Assembly: GCF_900172335.1 (NCBI RefSeq)
Contig: NZ_FWFX01000009.1
Coordinates: forward strand, 124,001 to 188,000
Direction: 5' to 3'
DNA: 64,000 nt
From: Roseovarius albus
GTDB taxonomy: Bacteria > Pseudomonadota > Alphaproteobacteria > Rhodobacterales > Rhodobacteraceae
A program made the position numbers and the translations under genes. Each line of letters begins with the position of its first letter. The first letter of the stretch is position 1. Under the pieces are notes generated by a model, which was not told the origin of the DNA, did no database searches, and saw only the letters and a program-made list of their open reading frames with translations. Positions 36,911 to 45,873 of the stretch are shown here, in pieces.

Positions 36911-36926
36911 GTTCCCTATAGGAAAC
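36911..36926. promoter_or_regulatory. Near-perfect dyad in the lipA / XRE-cupin divergent region
   Basis: GTTCCCTATAGGAAAC is a 16-base dyad with one mismatched pair, about 95 bases before the XRE-cupin start. Such positions are usual for autoregulatory operators of XRE-family proteins; binding is inference. Confidence 0.35.
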
Positions 36927-37020
36927 TTTTCCCTCTCGATCAACAAATTTTATCAAAGGGAGATTTTGACGACACTGGCACACAGTGCTAATACAAGAAA
37001 ACATAAGGAGAATTCGCTAA

Positions 37021-37635
37021 ATGGAGCCAGTCCAGCCCGAAGAAATCGTCATCGCCGGAGAAGTAATTGAGGCGCCTGACGGGGAAATCTTGGGAAAAAT
37101 GATTCGCGACGCCCGCAAAGACATGGGCCTGACACTGGAAGAAACAGCCAAGGCGGCGGCTATTGGCCGTTCTACTTTGTCAAAGATCGAAAACAACCAA
37201 ACCAAGCCCAGTTTTGAAATCATCCGCCGCCTAATGCAGACACTGAATCTGAAAACACCACAGTTGTTTGTTCAGTCGTCCCAAACCGGGATTTCAGGCC
37301 GCCGTGACTACACCAAAAGCGATCAGGGTGAGCATCAGGTCACGAAGACCTATGATCATGAACTACTATGCACAGAGCTTACCAGCAAACGCATGCTGCC
37401 ATATATCAGCACGATCAAAGCTCGCGACGTAACCGAATTTGACAGCTGGGTGCGCCACAGCGGCGAAGAGTTCATGTATGTAATCAGCGGCGAACTGACA
37501 CTCTACACTGAACATTATCGCCCTCTACCAATGAAAGCGGGTGACTCTGTCTATTATGACAGCAGCATGGGCCATGGGTGTGTTTCAACCAGCGAAGAAA
37601 ACGCAAAGGTATTGTGGGTTTCATTGGAGCTGTAA
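37021..37635 (+). CDS. XRE family regulator with cupin sensor domain
   Basis: A 204-residue regulator. The helix-turn-helix lies at about residues 24-78 (MIRDARKDMGLTLEETAKAAAIGRSTLSKIENNQTKPS, noted by position), followed by a C-terminal cupin domain with HSGEEFMYVISGELTLYTEHYRPLPMKAGDSVYYDS near residues 139-184. Cupin sensors bind small metabolites. Located between glycine cleavage/lipA and the serine-cycle genes, it may regulate one of them. AAGGAG sits ten bases before the ATG. It resembles the second XRE-cupin regulator at 45874 in layout but not closely in sequence. Confidence 0.9.
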   Translation: MEPVQPEEIVIAGEVIEAPDGEILGKMIRDARKDMGLTLEETAKAAAIGRSTLSKIENNQTKPSFEIIRRLMQTLNLKTPQLFVQSSQTGISGRRDYTKSDQGEHQVTKTYDHELLCTELTSKRMLPYISTIKARDVTEFDSWVRHSGEEFMYVISGELTLYTEHYRPLPMKAGDSVYYDSSMGHGCVSTSEENAKVLWVSLEL

Positions 37636-37694
37636 GGCGCTGTTCAGGCACAAGCGCTCCGACAACCCTCTGACATCTCCACTATACGGGTAAA

Positions 37695-38429
37695 TTACTG
37701 GAGCTTTTCCCAAGGCCGCCCGGCATTAGGCTGAACTTCCTGCATGAGCTTCCGCATTTCAATTTGCATTCCAGGCGCGCGTTGGCGATTGACGGTCTGA
37801 AACAGGGAACTTTCCCATAATTCATCGGGAAGGTTTCCTTGCACATACCCCTCATCTCGCGGAAGGGTCCACATATTTACTCCACACTTGATCTGATGTC
37901 GTGAAAACCTGAAGTCGACAAAGCCTGCGCTTGTGATCATGTCATCAAGCGAAGGCATGTTCTTTCCCATGGCGCAAACCGTGCCCGTCCCCAAGACATC
38001 AACCTTGATTATTTTCTTACATTCTTTTCCAAACAGAAAATTGCGCCAGCCGTGTTTACCGAAGCGCTTCTTGAAAACCCATGCATGGGCCTGATACCCG
38101 ATCGAGTTTTGCTCTAAATCGACCTTGTCCGCGAATTGCAGCATGCGTTCAATATAGTCCTTGGGATAGATGATATCGTCATCAATCGTAAAAACGACAT
38201 CATCCTTCTCAGCTGGAAAGGCAAATTTTCCAGCGTCCATTAAGTCCTTATCAGGAATCAACGGCTCAACATTGGGAAACCTGTTCAACGCTGCCGGTAT
38301 TTCAGTGTATTCGTTCAAACACAAAAACAACCTGTCCACTTGGGGGGCGATGCTGTGGATCGTATCCCACATAATGTCCTGCCTTGGCGGAAACGTTGCC
38401 ATATGTGCGCGTAACATAACCTTGATCAT
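37695..38429 (-). CDS. Glycosyltransferase-like protein
   Basis: A 244-residue cytosolic protein. VVFTIDDDIIYPKDYIERML near residues 75-94 carries a DDD motif of the DxD type, as in GT-A glycosyltransferases, and AFPAEKDDVVF leads into it. The N terminus MIKVMLRAHMATFPPRQ is a typical nucleotide-sugar-binding first strand. RDEGYVQGNLPDELWESSLFQ lies near the end. No partner glycan genes are nearby. It sits between the XRE-cupin regulator and the B12 protein, and there is no obvious link to C1 metabolism. Confidence 0.7.
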   Translation of the reverse strand: MIKVMLRAHMATFPPRQDIMWDTIHSIAPQVDRLFLCLNEYTEIPAALNRFPNVEPLIPDKDLMDAGKFAFPAEKDDVVFTIDDDIIYPKDYIERMLQFADKVDLEQNSIGYQAHAWVFKKRFGKHGWRNFLFGKECKKIIKVDVLGTGTVCAMGKNMPSLDDMITSAGFVDFRFSRHQIKCGVNMWTLPRDEGYVQGNLPDELWESSLFQTVNRQRAPGMQIEMRKLMQEVQPNAGRPWEKLQ

Positions 38430-38516
38430 TGCTCCAAGAAATCATGCCCCCACTAGACAGGGAAGAGATACCAAGAGCAATCTCTGACACTGATAAACAT
38501 CACTTTTCGATCTGAA

Positions 38517-40304
38517 CTATATCCGCCTGGAACCCCGGAACAAAACCTGCAGGTTTCGGCAGGCCCCCTCAAGATCAGTGCAGGGCATCACGCCACACTC
38601 AACCAGCTTTTTCGAAACATCGACCGGAAGGCTGGTGTTGCTCCCATCAGGAATTTCATTCAACCGCCCGCCGATCAGGACCGGCAGATCTAGGCCTGCT
38701 TGCTCCATCTCGGCCAACAACTGCTTGATATAGCGAAGGGCAACCCCGTTATAGGTGCTCAACGCGATCACATCGGCATTGTTTTGTTGGGCAAGGGAAA
38801 CGACATGGTCCGGATCACTTGAAATACCTCCATCCACGACATCAAACCCAGCCTTGGCAAACACTGAATCCAACAGCTTTTTTCCATGCTCGTGCACGTC
38901 AGTGGTTGCAGTCAGAATCCGAACTGGGATCTTGGCCAACTCCGCAAGTTCCCGACCTGCATCGGATTTCAAAAACTCATCAGCCTCTTCCTGAATTTCA
39001 CGGTAGGTGGTGGCCGGTACAACCGGCTGCCGCAGACTCGTTGGCTCTGCCTTCTGCAGCCCGCCGCCAAATCGTTGCTCCAACATTCGTCCGCCCATGC
39101 GCCTTAGAACCAACAACAGTTCAAACGGATCTGCAGTATCGACGCCAATCTCGTTAAGACCAAACAGAACGCGATCCGCAAAACGCTGCCCTTCGATCAG
39201 CAAGGTCGCAGCGATCTGATCGATCTTTTCAAGATCAAGTAATGGGGCGTAACCTTCCGCCAACTCCACCATGCGTTTCAAATGCAACTGGGCATCGATA
39301 ATCTCAGTTGCATCAGGAATCCGTTCATTTTCACTAACAGGCACCGAGTTCACGGCATGCCCTGTCGGCCTAAGCCTTTGCGCGATGACATCTGCCAACA
39401 GATAAGACGACAACCCAGCATAGTTTTCGGCGTGATTTCCCTTATAAAGCACGGTTGCGCCATAAATCTGCGACCCGGGCAAGCCATTGCTGATCTTGGA
39501 CAAAGCGCGCTGGAAGGCGATGCGTGTCAAAGGTTCCGTAAAATGATGACCATAACACACGGCATAAGATGCGCCGATTAGGTCTGTCACAATATATTTC
39601 TCAAGGATTGCCTGCCCTAAAGCACTGGTCAGATCCTCAAACATCGCGGCATAGCCGTCATCCAGATTTGAGTGAATCAGCACCGGAACAGTCTGTGCCG
39701 CGATCAACCCAAGCGCTTTGACTGTTTCTGCCGTGGTTTCGACATCGTCATTATAACCGGGGAGGCGAAACGTAAAATATTGCCCAAGATTGCCAATTGT
39801 GGTTGCCCCGGCCGCCAAAGCCGCACAAGTGTTTTCAACAGCTGCGGGAAAACCCAACATAAAGTCACCGAAATGCATGGCTGCTGGGCTGGAATGTGTC
39901 AGTCGCCAAAATTCCTCCGCATCCTGCAATAAAATGCCGGTACCCCCCGGGCGCGTCTTGCGTTGATCACGCGGATACCCCATCGACCAATCCAGACACA
40001 TCCCGAAGCGGTCAATTCTGGCACCTCGTTTGATGCAGGTGTCATAGACCTGCTTGGTGGCCTCAACTGTCAATGAAGGCTCTCGAAGCCCAAGATGCGC
40101 ATGCTGCATCACACGGCCGGCTTCGATCATTGCCAGCTTGTAGTCGATCTCATTTTTGAAACCAAACTCGCGCTGAAAGGTGCTGCTTCCAACCTGCCAG
40201 TCACCTGCCATACGCCGCCCGTCAGACAACAGCACATCGCCCTTTGGTAAATCCTGCTCGGGTAAGAAGGTTTCGCGTCCAAAAACTGCGTCATTATCCG
40301 TCAT
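38517..40304 (-). CDS. Cobalamin-binding protein with mutase-like N-terminal domain
   Basis: A 595-residue protein. Residues about 459-595 are a base-off B12-binding domain: DVHEHG at 469-474 (the DxHxxG motif that supplies the lower His ligand), ALSTYNG about 45 residues on, and LIGGRLN with the GG of the nucleotide tail site. Residues 1-440 look like an alpha/beta barrel. The arrangement resembles the large and small subunits of glutamate/methylaspartate mutase fused in one chain, but I cannot assign the reaction. The start at 40304 is the only ATG near a GAGG. It follows mtkB on the same strand, but a terminator lies between, so it probably has its own promoter. Confidence 0.75.
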   Translation of the reverse strand: MTDNDAVFGRETFLPEQDLPKGDVLLSDGRRMAGDWQVGSSTFQREFGFKNEIDYKLAMIEAGRVMQHAHLGLREPSLTVEATKQVYDTCIKRGARIDRFGMCLDWSMGYPRDQRKTRPGGTGILLQDAEEFWRLTHSSPAAMHFGDFMLGFPAAVENTCAALAAGATTIGNLGQYFTFRLPGYNDDVETTAETVKALGLIAAQTVPVLIHSNLDDGYAAMFEDLTSALGQAILEKYIVTDLIGASYAVCYGHHFTEPLTRIAFQRALSKISNGLPGSQIYGATVLYKGNHAENYAGLSSYLLADVIAQRLRPTGHAVNSVPVSENERIPDATEIIDAQLHLKRMVELAEGYAPLLDLEKIDQIAATLLIEGQRFADRVLFGLNEIGVDTADPFELLLVLRRMGGRMLEQRFGGGLQKAEPTSLRQPVVPATTYREIQEEADEFLKSDAGRELAELAKIPVRILTATTDVHEHGKKLLDSVFAKAGFDVVDGGISSDPDHVVSLAQQNNADVIALSTYNGVALRYIKQLLAEMEQAGLDLPVLIGGRLNEIPDGSNTSLPVDVSKKLVECGVMPCTDLEGACRNLQVLFRGSRRI

Positions 40305-40385
40305 CACCTCAAATTGAATACAATCCAGAGATTTGCAAGACGGTGCATAGGGGAACTCAAAAACCACTAAAGGCGCAGAAACGAA

Positions 40386-40407
40386 AACAAGGGCCAAAGC
40401 CCTTGTT
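40386..40407 (-). terminator. Rho-independent terminator after mtkB
   Basis: On the reverse strand AACAAGGGC-TTTG-GCCCTTGTT is a perfect nine-base stem followed by TTTCGTTTC. It lies 30 bases after mtkB and separates the sga-mtkA-mtkB transcript from the B12-protein gene. Confidence 0.8.
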
Positions 40408-40436
40408 CTCGCACTCTATATATAAGCCGTGTTTCT

Positions 40437-41327
40437 TTACGCCGCTTCGCCCATCACACGCGCAATGGTTTCGCCGATAACAGCGGGGTTTTCGGCAACC
40501 GTCACACCAGCGGCAGACAAAATTTCAACCTTTTCACTGGCGCTTTCGCCAAAGGCCGAGATGATCGCACCCGCGTGACCCATGGTCCGACCCTTCGGTG
40601 CGGTCAGGCCTGCAACATAAGCAACAACCGGTTTGGTAATGTGCTCGCGGATATATTCCGCTGCTTCCGCCTCTTGCGGGCCGCCGATTTCACCGATCAG
40701 GCAAATGACATCTGTATCTTCGTCTTCCTGGAAGCGCGCCAGAATATCCTTAAACGATGACCCATTAATAGGATCGCCACCGATACCGACGCTTGTGGAA
40801 ACGCCAATCCCACGCTCTTTGAGCTGGGCGGCGGCTTCATACCCCAGTGTACCCGAACGACCGACGATGCCGACGTTGCCCTCAAGATAAATGTGACCCG
40901 GCATGATCCCCAACAGCGCCTTGCCCGGGCTGATGGTGCCCGCACAGTTTGGCCCGGTCAGAACCATACGCTTGTCCTTGGGATAGCGGTACATATAGCG
41001 CTTAACCCTGATCATATCCTGCGCAGGGATACCGTCGGTGATGCAGACGCAATACCGTATGCCGGCATCCGCCGCTTCCATGATGGAATCTGCAGCAAAT
41101 GGCGGTGGTACGAACACCAGTGATGCTTCAGCACCGGTTGCTTCGATCGCTTGTTTGACCGTGTCAAAAACCGGTATACCTTCGACAACTTCGCCACCTT
41201 TGCCGGGGACAACGCCGCCGACAACATTGGTACCATATTCGATCATGTCCTTGGTGTGGAACCTGGCCATCTTGCCAGTGATGCCCTGAACGATGACGGG
41301 TGTCGCTTTATCCAGAAAAATGCTCAT
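40437..41327 (-). CDS. mtkB: Malate thiokinase small (alpha) subunit
   Basis: A 296-residue protein of the SucD fold, the same length as Methylobacterium MtkB. The CoA-binding N terminus has IVQGITGKMARFHTKDMIEYG, and the phosphohistidine is in GRTMGHAGAIISAFG near residue 240. With MtkA it converts malate, CoA and ATP to malyl-CoA in the serine cycle. Succinyl-CoA synthetase is the alternative for these folds; the neighbours (serine-glyoxylate aminotransferase and malyl-CoA lyase) favour malate thiokinase. It starts on the last base of the mtkA stop codon (TAATG), showing translational coupling. Confidence 0.9.
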   Translation of the reverse strand: MSIFLDKATPVIVQGITGKMARFHTKDMIEYGTNVVGGVVPGKGGEVVEGIPVFDTVKQAIEATGAEASLVFVPPPFAADSIMEAADAGIRYCVCITDGIPAQDMIRVKRYMYRYPKDKRMVLTGPNCAGTISPGKALLGIMPGHIYLEGNVGIVGRSGTLGYEAAAQLKERGIGVSTSVGIGGDPINGSSFKDILARFQEDEDTDVICLIGEIGGPQEAEAAEYIREHITKPVVAYVAGLTAPKGRTMGHAGAIISAFGESASEKVEILSAAGVTVAENPAVIGETIARVMGEAA

Positions 41328-42523
41328 TACACCGCCCTCACGGTTGTCGCTTGTGTCTGATCGTTTTGCCATGCGCCAACGGCGCGTTCGGCTGCTTCCA
41401 TCAAAGTGGTCGCCCGAATGATCGGCAGGCCGGATTTGGCGAGGATTTTTTGACCCTCTTCAACATTAGTTCCGGCAAGGCGTACGATTACCGGCACATC
41501 GACCTGCACCTCTTTCAGTGCCTGAACCACACCCTCTGCAACCCAGTCGCAGCGGTTGATCCCGGCAAAGATGTTGACCAAAACCGCCTGAACATTGCTG
41601 TCAGACATCACCAGACGGAAAGCTTTCGCCACACGCTCGGGCGTCGCACCGCCACCAATATCAAGGAAGTTCGCAGGCTCACCCCCGGCCAGCTTGATGG
41701 TGTCCATCGTGGCCATCGCCAAGCCGGCACCGTTCACGATGCAGCCAATGTTACCCTCAAGCCCGACATAAGACAGGCCACGATCAGCAGCGCGTGCTTC
41801 GCGTGGATCTTCCTGGCTTTTGTCACGCAATTCAGCAATGGCCGAGTGGCGGAACAAAGCGTTGTCATCGAACGACATCTTGGCGTCAAGCGCAACAACA
41901 CGGCGGTCGCCAGTAATAACCAGCGGGTTAATTTCGACCATAGTGGCATCTAGCTCGGTGAAGGCGCGATAGCACCCTTGTAGCGTCCGCACCATTTGCT
42001 GCGTCAACGCAGATTCCAAACCCAACGCGAAAGCAATTTCGCGGGCCTGGAATTCTTGCAGACCCACCGCTGGTTCTACAGTGGAGCGTACGATAGATTC
42101 AGGGCGTTCTGCCGAAATCTCTTCGATTTCCATGCCACCTTCGGAACTGGCGACGATCATGATGCGTTGACTGCTGCGATCCAGCACGAAGCCAAGGTAA
42201 ATTTCGCGATCAATCTGAACCGCACCTTCGACATAAACGCGGTAGATGCCTTTACCTTCGGGGCCAGTCTGGTGAGTCACCAGCTTGCGACCGAACATTT
42301 CTTCGCAAGCTTCCTGAATTTCGGTTTCCGAGTCGCACAGTTTAACGCCACCCGCCTTGCCGCGACCACCCGCGTGAACCTGTGCCTTGACGATCCACTT
42401 TTCGCCACCCAGTTCGCGCGCGCGGTATGCCGCTTGTTCTGGGCTATAAGCCAAAGCGCCTGGAGGTACATTGACGCCAAAGTTGGAAAGGAGTTCTTTC
42501 GCCTGATATTCGTGAATATCCAT
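41327..42523 (-). CDS. mtkA: Malate thiokinase large (beta) subunit
   Basis: A 398-residue ATP-grasp protein of the SucC fold. Features include [22 protein letters not shown] at the start, [20 protein letters not shown] near residue 46, EINPLVITG near residue 198, and [17 protein letters not shown] near residue 315. With MtkB it activates malate to malyl-CoA. Methylobacterium MtkA is about 390 residues. It follows sga by 12 bases and is coupled to mtkB. Succinyl-CoA synthetase beta cannot be excluded from sequence alone, but context is strong. Confidence 0.9.
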   Translation of the reverse strand: MDIHEYQAKELLSNFGVNVPPGALAYSPEQAAYRARELGGEKWIVKAQVHAGGRGKAGGVKLCDSETEIQEACEEMFGRKLVTHQTGPEGKGIYRVYVEGAVQIDREIYLGFVLDRSSQRIMIVASSEGGMEIEEISAERPESIVRSTVEPAVGLQEFQAREIAFALGLESALTQQMVRTLQGCYRAFTELDATMVEINPLVITGDRRVVALDAKMSFDDNALFRHSAIAELRDKSQEDPREARAADRGLSYVGLEGNIGCIVNGAGLAMATMDTIKLAGGEPANFLDIGGGATPERVAKAFRLVMSDSNVQAVLVNIFAGINRCDWVAEGVVQALKEVQVDVPVIVRLAGTNVEEGQKILAKSGLPIIRATTLMEAAERAVGAWQNDQTQATTVRAV

Positions 42524-42535
42524 TGGTTTTTTCCG

Positions 42536-43777
42536 TTATGCGGCCTGCATCTGGGCATAATGCCCTTCCAGCAGGGAAGTGATTTCTGACTGATCAACAT
42601 TGGCGCCCATACGGCGCATCGCATCTGCAAAGCGGTTAACAATCTCAGTGATCGCTGCGGGGGTCAGCTGGTTCAAAATACCGATCCGCACCTGTACAGG
42701 TTCAGACAACGTTGGCCAGATGCCAAAGCCTTCGGCGCGACAAGCTTGCACCAGCTCCATTTCGCGGCCCGCAAAGGCCTCAGGCAGGTTAAACACAACA
42801 AGGCTGGTCATGTTCGAGGTCACATCACAGCCCATCGCAACGATGGCTGCGCGCAAAACCTGTTCATGCTTTTTGTAGGACTCCGCCCGATTGGCCAGAC
42901 CTTCCTCGAGCGTCAGGCGCAGGGATTCATGGAACGCAGCCACAGCATAGCCAGAATGGGTGCGGTGGTAGGTACCCTTTTCGACATCCTGCCCATCAAC
43001 GATACCCCAATGGCGCGCTTCAAAGATCGGGTTGTGTACGAAGGTGTAGGCACCGTTGGCTCGCAGATTCTCGATGTAGCGGTCCGTAAAGCTAACAGGC
43101 GCGTAGGTCAGTGGCAGGCAGCAAATGCCTTTTTGCGGACAAGAGGCCCAACCAGCGATACCCGGGAAATCATCAATTGAGAAGTCTTCGACACCCAGCG
43201 ATGAAACCGCGTCGATCAAACCCATCGCGCCGTGGCGCTCGCAAGCATCCGAGAAGCCGCGCAAGTCGTTGATCCGGCCCGAGCCTGTTTCCCAATGCGC
43301 CATGAAGGCCCACTTTGGTTTGTGCTCAGCCAGCGCCGCCTCGACAATCTCGCCGGTGACAGAGCTACCGTGTGGCACCTCGATAACGGTTACGCTGGCG
43401 GCTGCTGGACTCAGAGAATCTGCGGCCAATTCTTCGCGGGTTGAGGCCTTGATCCGCAGCGTCAGCGCGTCAATGCCCGAGAACGTCCCGTTTGAAAACG
43501 CAACAACCGTGTCGCCAGGCATTACGGCGCTGAACATCGAATCCAACGCGCTCCAACCGGTGCCGGCGACACCAAATGTGTATGTGTTTTTGGTACCCCA
43601 GATTGAACGCAGCATGTGCTTGCATTCGACCATGCCGCGCAGAACGTCGCCCTGCATGTGGTCGGCAACACCCGCCGCTGCGAACGCTTCCAAAACACGT
43701 GGGTCGGTGTTTCCGGGGCCAGGACCGGCCGCCAGAGTGTTGGGAATTTCCAGGCGTGGGAAGGTTTGTACGTTCAT
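42536..43777 (-). CDS. sga: Serine-glyoxylate aminotransferase
   Basis: A 413-residue class V PLP aminotransferase. AAGPGPGNTDPRVLEAFA near residue 16 and GLIDAVSSLGVEDFSID near residue 187 are family motifs, and the PLP lysine is in SCPQKGICCLP near residue 215. In the serine cycle this enzyme converts serine and glyoxylate to hydroxypyruvate and glycine. Alanine-glyoxylate or related activities are possible for the family; the assignment rests on its operon with mtkAB and on nearby malyl-CoA lyase, which produces glyoxylate. Divergent from the NarL-type regulator. Confidence 0.88.
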   Translation of the reverse strand: MNVQTFPRLEIPNTLAAGPGPGNTDPRVLEAFAAAGVADHMQGDVLRGMVECKHMLRSIWGTKNTYTFGVAGTGWSALDSMFSAVMPGDTVVAFSNGTFSGIDALTLRIKASTREELAADSLSPAAASVTVIEVPHGSSVTGEIVEAALAEHKPKWAFMAHWETGSGRINDLRGFSDACERHGAMGLIDAVSSLGVEDFSIDDFPGIAGWASCPQKGICCLPLTYAPVSFTDRYIENLRANGAYTFVHNPIFEARHWGIVDGQDVEKGTYHRTHSGYAVAAFHESLRLTLEEGLANRAESYKKHEQVLRAAIVAMGCDVTSNMTSLVVFNLPEAFAGREMELVQACRAEGFGIWPTLSEPVQVRIGILNQLTPAAITEIVNRFADAMRRMGANVDQSEITSLLEGHYAQMQAA

Positions 43778-43893
43778 TGCTCAGGTGTCCTGATCAGTTT
43801 GGAGTTATAAATCGTTCGACTACCAAACCGATCCTTGAGATTTTTCACAACATCCCTTAATCCTGCTTTTGGGTATCTATTAGGGTGGGACAG

Positions 43894-43915
43894 TACCTAC
43901 CCAGATTGGTAAGTA
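43894..43915. promoter_or_regulatory. Imperfect dyad upstream of sga / NarL regulator
   Basis: TACCTACCCA-GA-TTGGTAAGTA has eight of ten base pairs and resembles the perfect palindrome 23 bases downstream (TACC.ACCCA half-site). The two together look like a pair of binding sites for one dimeric regulator. Confidence 0.5.
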
Positions 43916-43937
43916 TGCCATTGTATTCCGTCCCCAT

Positions 43938-43957
43938 TACCACCCATATGGGTGGTA
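43938..43957. promoter_or_regulatory. Perfect 20-base palindrome before the NarL-type regulator
   Basis: The sequence TACCACCCAT followed by its exact reverse complement, centred between 43947 and 43948, 26 bases before the regulator's ATG. It lies in the divergent region between sga and the regulator and is probably an operator for the regulator itself and for the sga-mtkAB operon. Confidence 0.65.
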
Positions 43958-43983
43958 TATCTTTATTCAAGGAGTAAAATCAT

Positions 43984-44625
43984 ATGGTTACCGAAATCAG
44001 TGGTCAAATCGACATCATGCTGGCTGATAGCAACACGCTAGTTTTGTCTGCCATGTCCGAAATTTTTGAGGATGACCCGCGATTCTCTCTGGTCGCAACT
44101 TCCGCCACGGCAGAAGGATTTTTAGGTACCGCCATGCGGATCCCAATTCAGGTTGGCGTGATCGATTGGCAACTGCCCGCCTTGGGTGGTGCCCGGCTGA
44201 TCGAAGTACTTCGTGAACAGGTCAATCCGCCACGGCTGGTTGTCTACGGCGATGGCACCGGCGATCTGCCGCGTCAGGCGATGTCGGTCGGCGCTGCCGG
44301 GTTCGTTGCCCGCTCTTCCCCAACCAAGGCGTTGTTGGACACATGCGCCGAGGTGGCCGCAGGCAAAATGGTGTTCCCATTTGTCGATGTTCGGGAGCTG
44401 AAAAACGACCCCCTGCACAGTTTGTCGCGCAAAGAACGGCAGATGCTGGAATCGCTCTCCAAAGGGCTGACCAATCGAGAGCTGTCAAAAGAGCTTGGGA
44501 TCTCGACCAACACGGTTAAATTTCACCTCTCCAACCTTTACGAAAAACTCTCGGTACGGAATCGCGCTCAGGCGATTGCCTATTTCTATTCCAAGCGGGC
44601 GGGTGATGGTGATCCGAGGGGGTAA
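43984..44625 (+). CDS. NarL/FixJ-type response regulator (LuxR HTH)
   Basis: A 213-residue protein with an N-terminal receiver domain (about 8-125; the likely phosphoacceptor is Asp61 in GVIDWQLPALGG) and a C-terminal LuxR-type helix-turn-helix (about 146-203; LSRKERQMLESLSKGLTNRELSKELGIS by position). No histidine kinase gene is adjacent. Set between the divergent sga-mtkAB operon and malyl-CoA lyase, it is the natural candidate regulator of the serine-cycle genes. AAGGAG lies nine bases before the ATG. Confidence 0.88.
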   Translation: MVTEISGQIDIMLADSNTLVLSAMSEIFEDDPRFSLVATSATAEGFLGTAMRIPIQVGVIDWQLPALGGARLIEVLREQVNPPRLVVYGDGTGDLPRQAMSVGAAGFVARSSPTKALLDTCAEVAAGKMVFPFVDVRELKNDPLHSLSRKERQMLESLSKGLTNRELSKELGISTNTVKFHLSNLYEKLSVRNRAQAIAYFYSKRAGDGDPRG

Positions 44626-44738
44626 TATTCTTTCCATGAGACAGAATGTCGCGCAATAAAATGTCTTGACTTTGCGTCATTTCCCCCATTTTTCTCGGCG
44701 TCATGTGAACTGAATTGCCCCAAAGGAGCACCGAGCCC

Positions 44739-45716
44739 ATGAGTTTCCACGCCATCGAACAGGCCCCCGGCCGTCTTAACCGCAGCGAACTTGCCATTCC
44801 TGGAAGCCAGCCTCAAATGTTTGAAAAGGCTGCAAAATCTGACGTTGACGTTATCTTCCTCGACCTCGAAGATGCTGTTGCACCGGACGAAAAAGAGCAG
44901 GCTCGCAAAAACATTATTCAGGCTCTGAACGACATTGACTGGGGCAACAAATCCATGTCAGTGCGAATCAACGGCCTCGACACACACTACATGTACCGTG
45001 ATGTGGTCGATGTTGTTGAGCAAGCCGGCGAACGTTTGGACCTGATCATGATCCCTAAGGTCGGAACAGCGGCCGATGTTTACGCCGTCGATATGATGGT
45101 GACTCAGATCGAAGACGCCAAGGGCTACAGCAAAAGAATCGGTTTTGAACACATCATCGAGACCGCTTTGGGCATGCAAAATGTCAGCGAAATTGCGGCC
45201 GCATCCAAGCGGAATGAAAGCCTCCATTTCGGGGTGGCAGACTACGCTGCCAGCACCCGCGCCCGGACCACAATTATCGGTGGTGTGAACCAGGATTATT
45301 CGGTCCTGACAGACCCTGCCGAAGACGGCAGCCGCGACGTGCATTGGGGTGACATGTGGCACTATGCGCTCGCCCGTATGGTAGTCGCTGCGCGCGCCAA
45401 TGGCTTGCGTCCCATCGACGGCCCATTCGGAGATTTCCAAGATGCTGACGGTTACCGCGCCGCCGCAAAACGCGCCGCTGTGCTGGGCTGCGAAGGCAAG
45501 TGGGCAATCCACCCCAGCCAGATCGCCCTAGCCAATGAAGTGATGAGCCCATCCGAGGCAGAAGTCACCAAAGCCAAGCGCATTCTGGAAGCCATGGCCG
45601 AAGCTGAAGCCGCAGGTAAAGGCGCGGTTTCGCTGGATGGCCGCCTGATCGACTATGCATCGATCCGTCAGGCTGAGGTTCTGGTTGAAAAGGCCAAGCA
45701 GATCAGCGGTTCCTGA
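44739..45716 (+). CDS. mcl: Malyl-CoA lyase
   Basis: A 325-residue CitE-like lyase. RSELAIPGSQPQMFEKAAKSD near residue 16, FLDLEDAVAPDEKEQARKNIIQAL and GVADYAASTRARTTIIGGVN are close to Methylobacterium MclA, as is the IHPSQIALANEVMSPSEAEV region near the C terminus. It cleaves malyl-CoA to acetyl-CoA and glyoxylate, the branch point of the serine cycle. Rhodobacter Mcl1 of the ethylmalonyl-CoA pathway is also related but reads less similar. The ATG at 44739 was chosen over 44715 by homology. A strong terminator follows, so it is transcribed alone or with the regulator upstream. Confidence 0.93.
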   Translation: MSFHAIEQAPGRLNRSELAIPGSQPQMFEKAAKSDVDVIFLDLEDAVAPDEKEQARKNIIQALNDIDWGNKSMSVRINGLDTHYMYRDVVDVVEQAGERLDLIMIPKVGTAADVYAVDMMVTQIEDAKGYSKRIGFEHIIETALGMQNVSEIAAASKRNESLHFGVADYAASTRARTTIIGGVNQDYSVLTDPAEDGSRDVHWGDMWHYALARMVVAARANGLRPIDGPFGDFQDADGYRAAAKRAAVLGCEGKWAIHPSQIALANEVMSPSEAEVTKAKRILEAMAEAEAAGKGAVSLDGRLIDYASIRQAEVLVEKAKQISGS

Positions 45717-45741
45717 TTCGCCACAATCTGCTGAACGCCAG

Positions 45742-45773
45742 ACACCGCCCAAGGTTTTGGGCGGTGTTTTTTT
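45742..45773 (+). terminator. Rho-independent terminator after mcl
   Basis: ACACCGCCCAA and TTGGGCGGTGT form an 11-base stem with a short loop, followed by a run of seven T, 25 bases beyond the stop codon. Confidence 0.95.
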
Positions 45774-45873
45774 GCCGTGCGACAGTCTCACATATTTACC
45801 ATCAGGAATAATTTGGTGTATAAATGAGGAACACATCTATTATTTGAATGCCGTAAGAGTATCTTAAAAACAT

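Noticed and set aside
40437-42523. Succinyl-CoA synthetase sucCD
   Set aside because: Same fold, but operon with serine-glyoxylate aminotransferase and nearby malyl-CoA lyase point to malate thiokinase.
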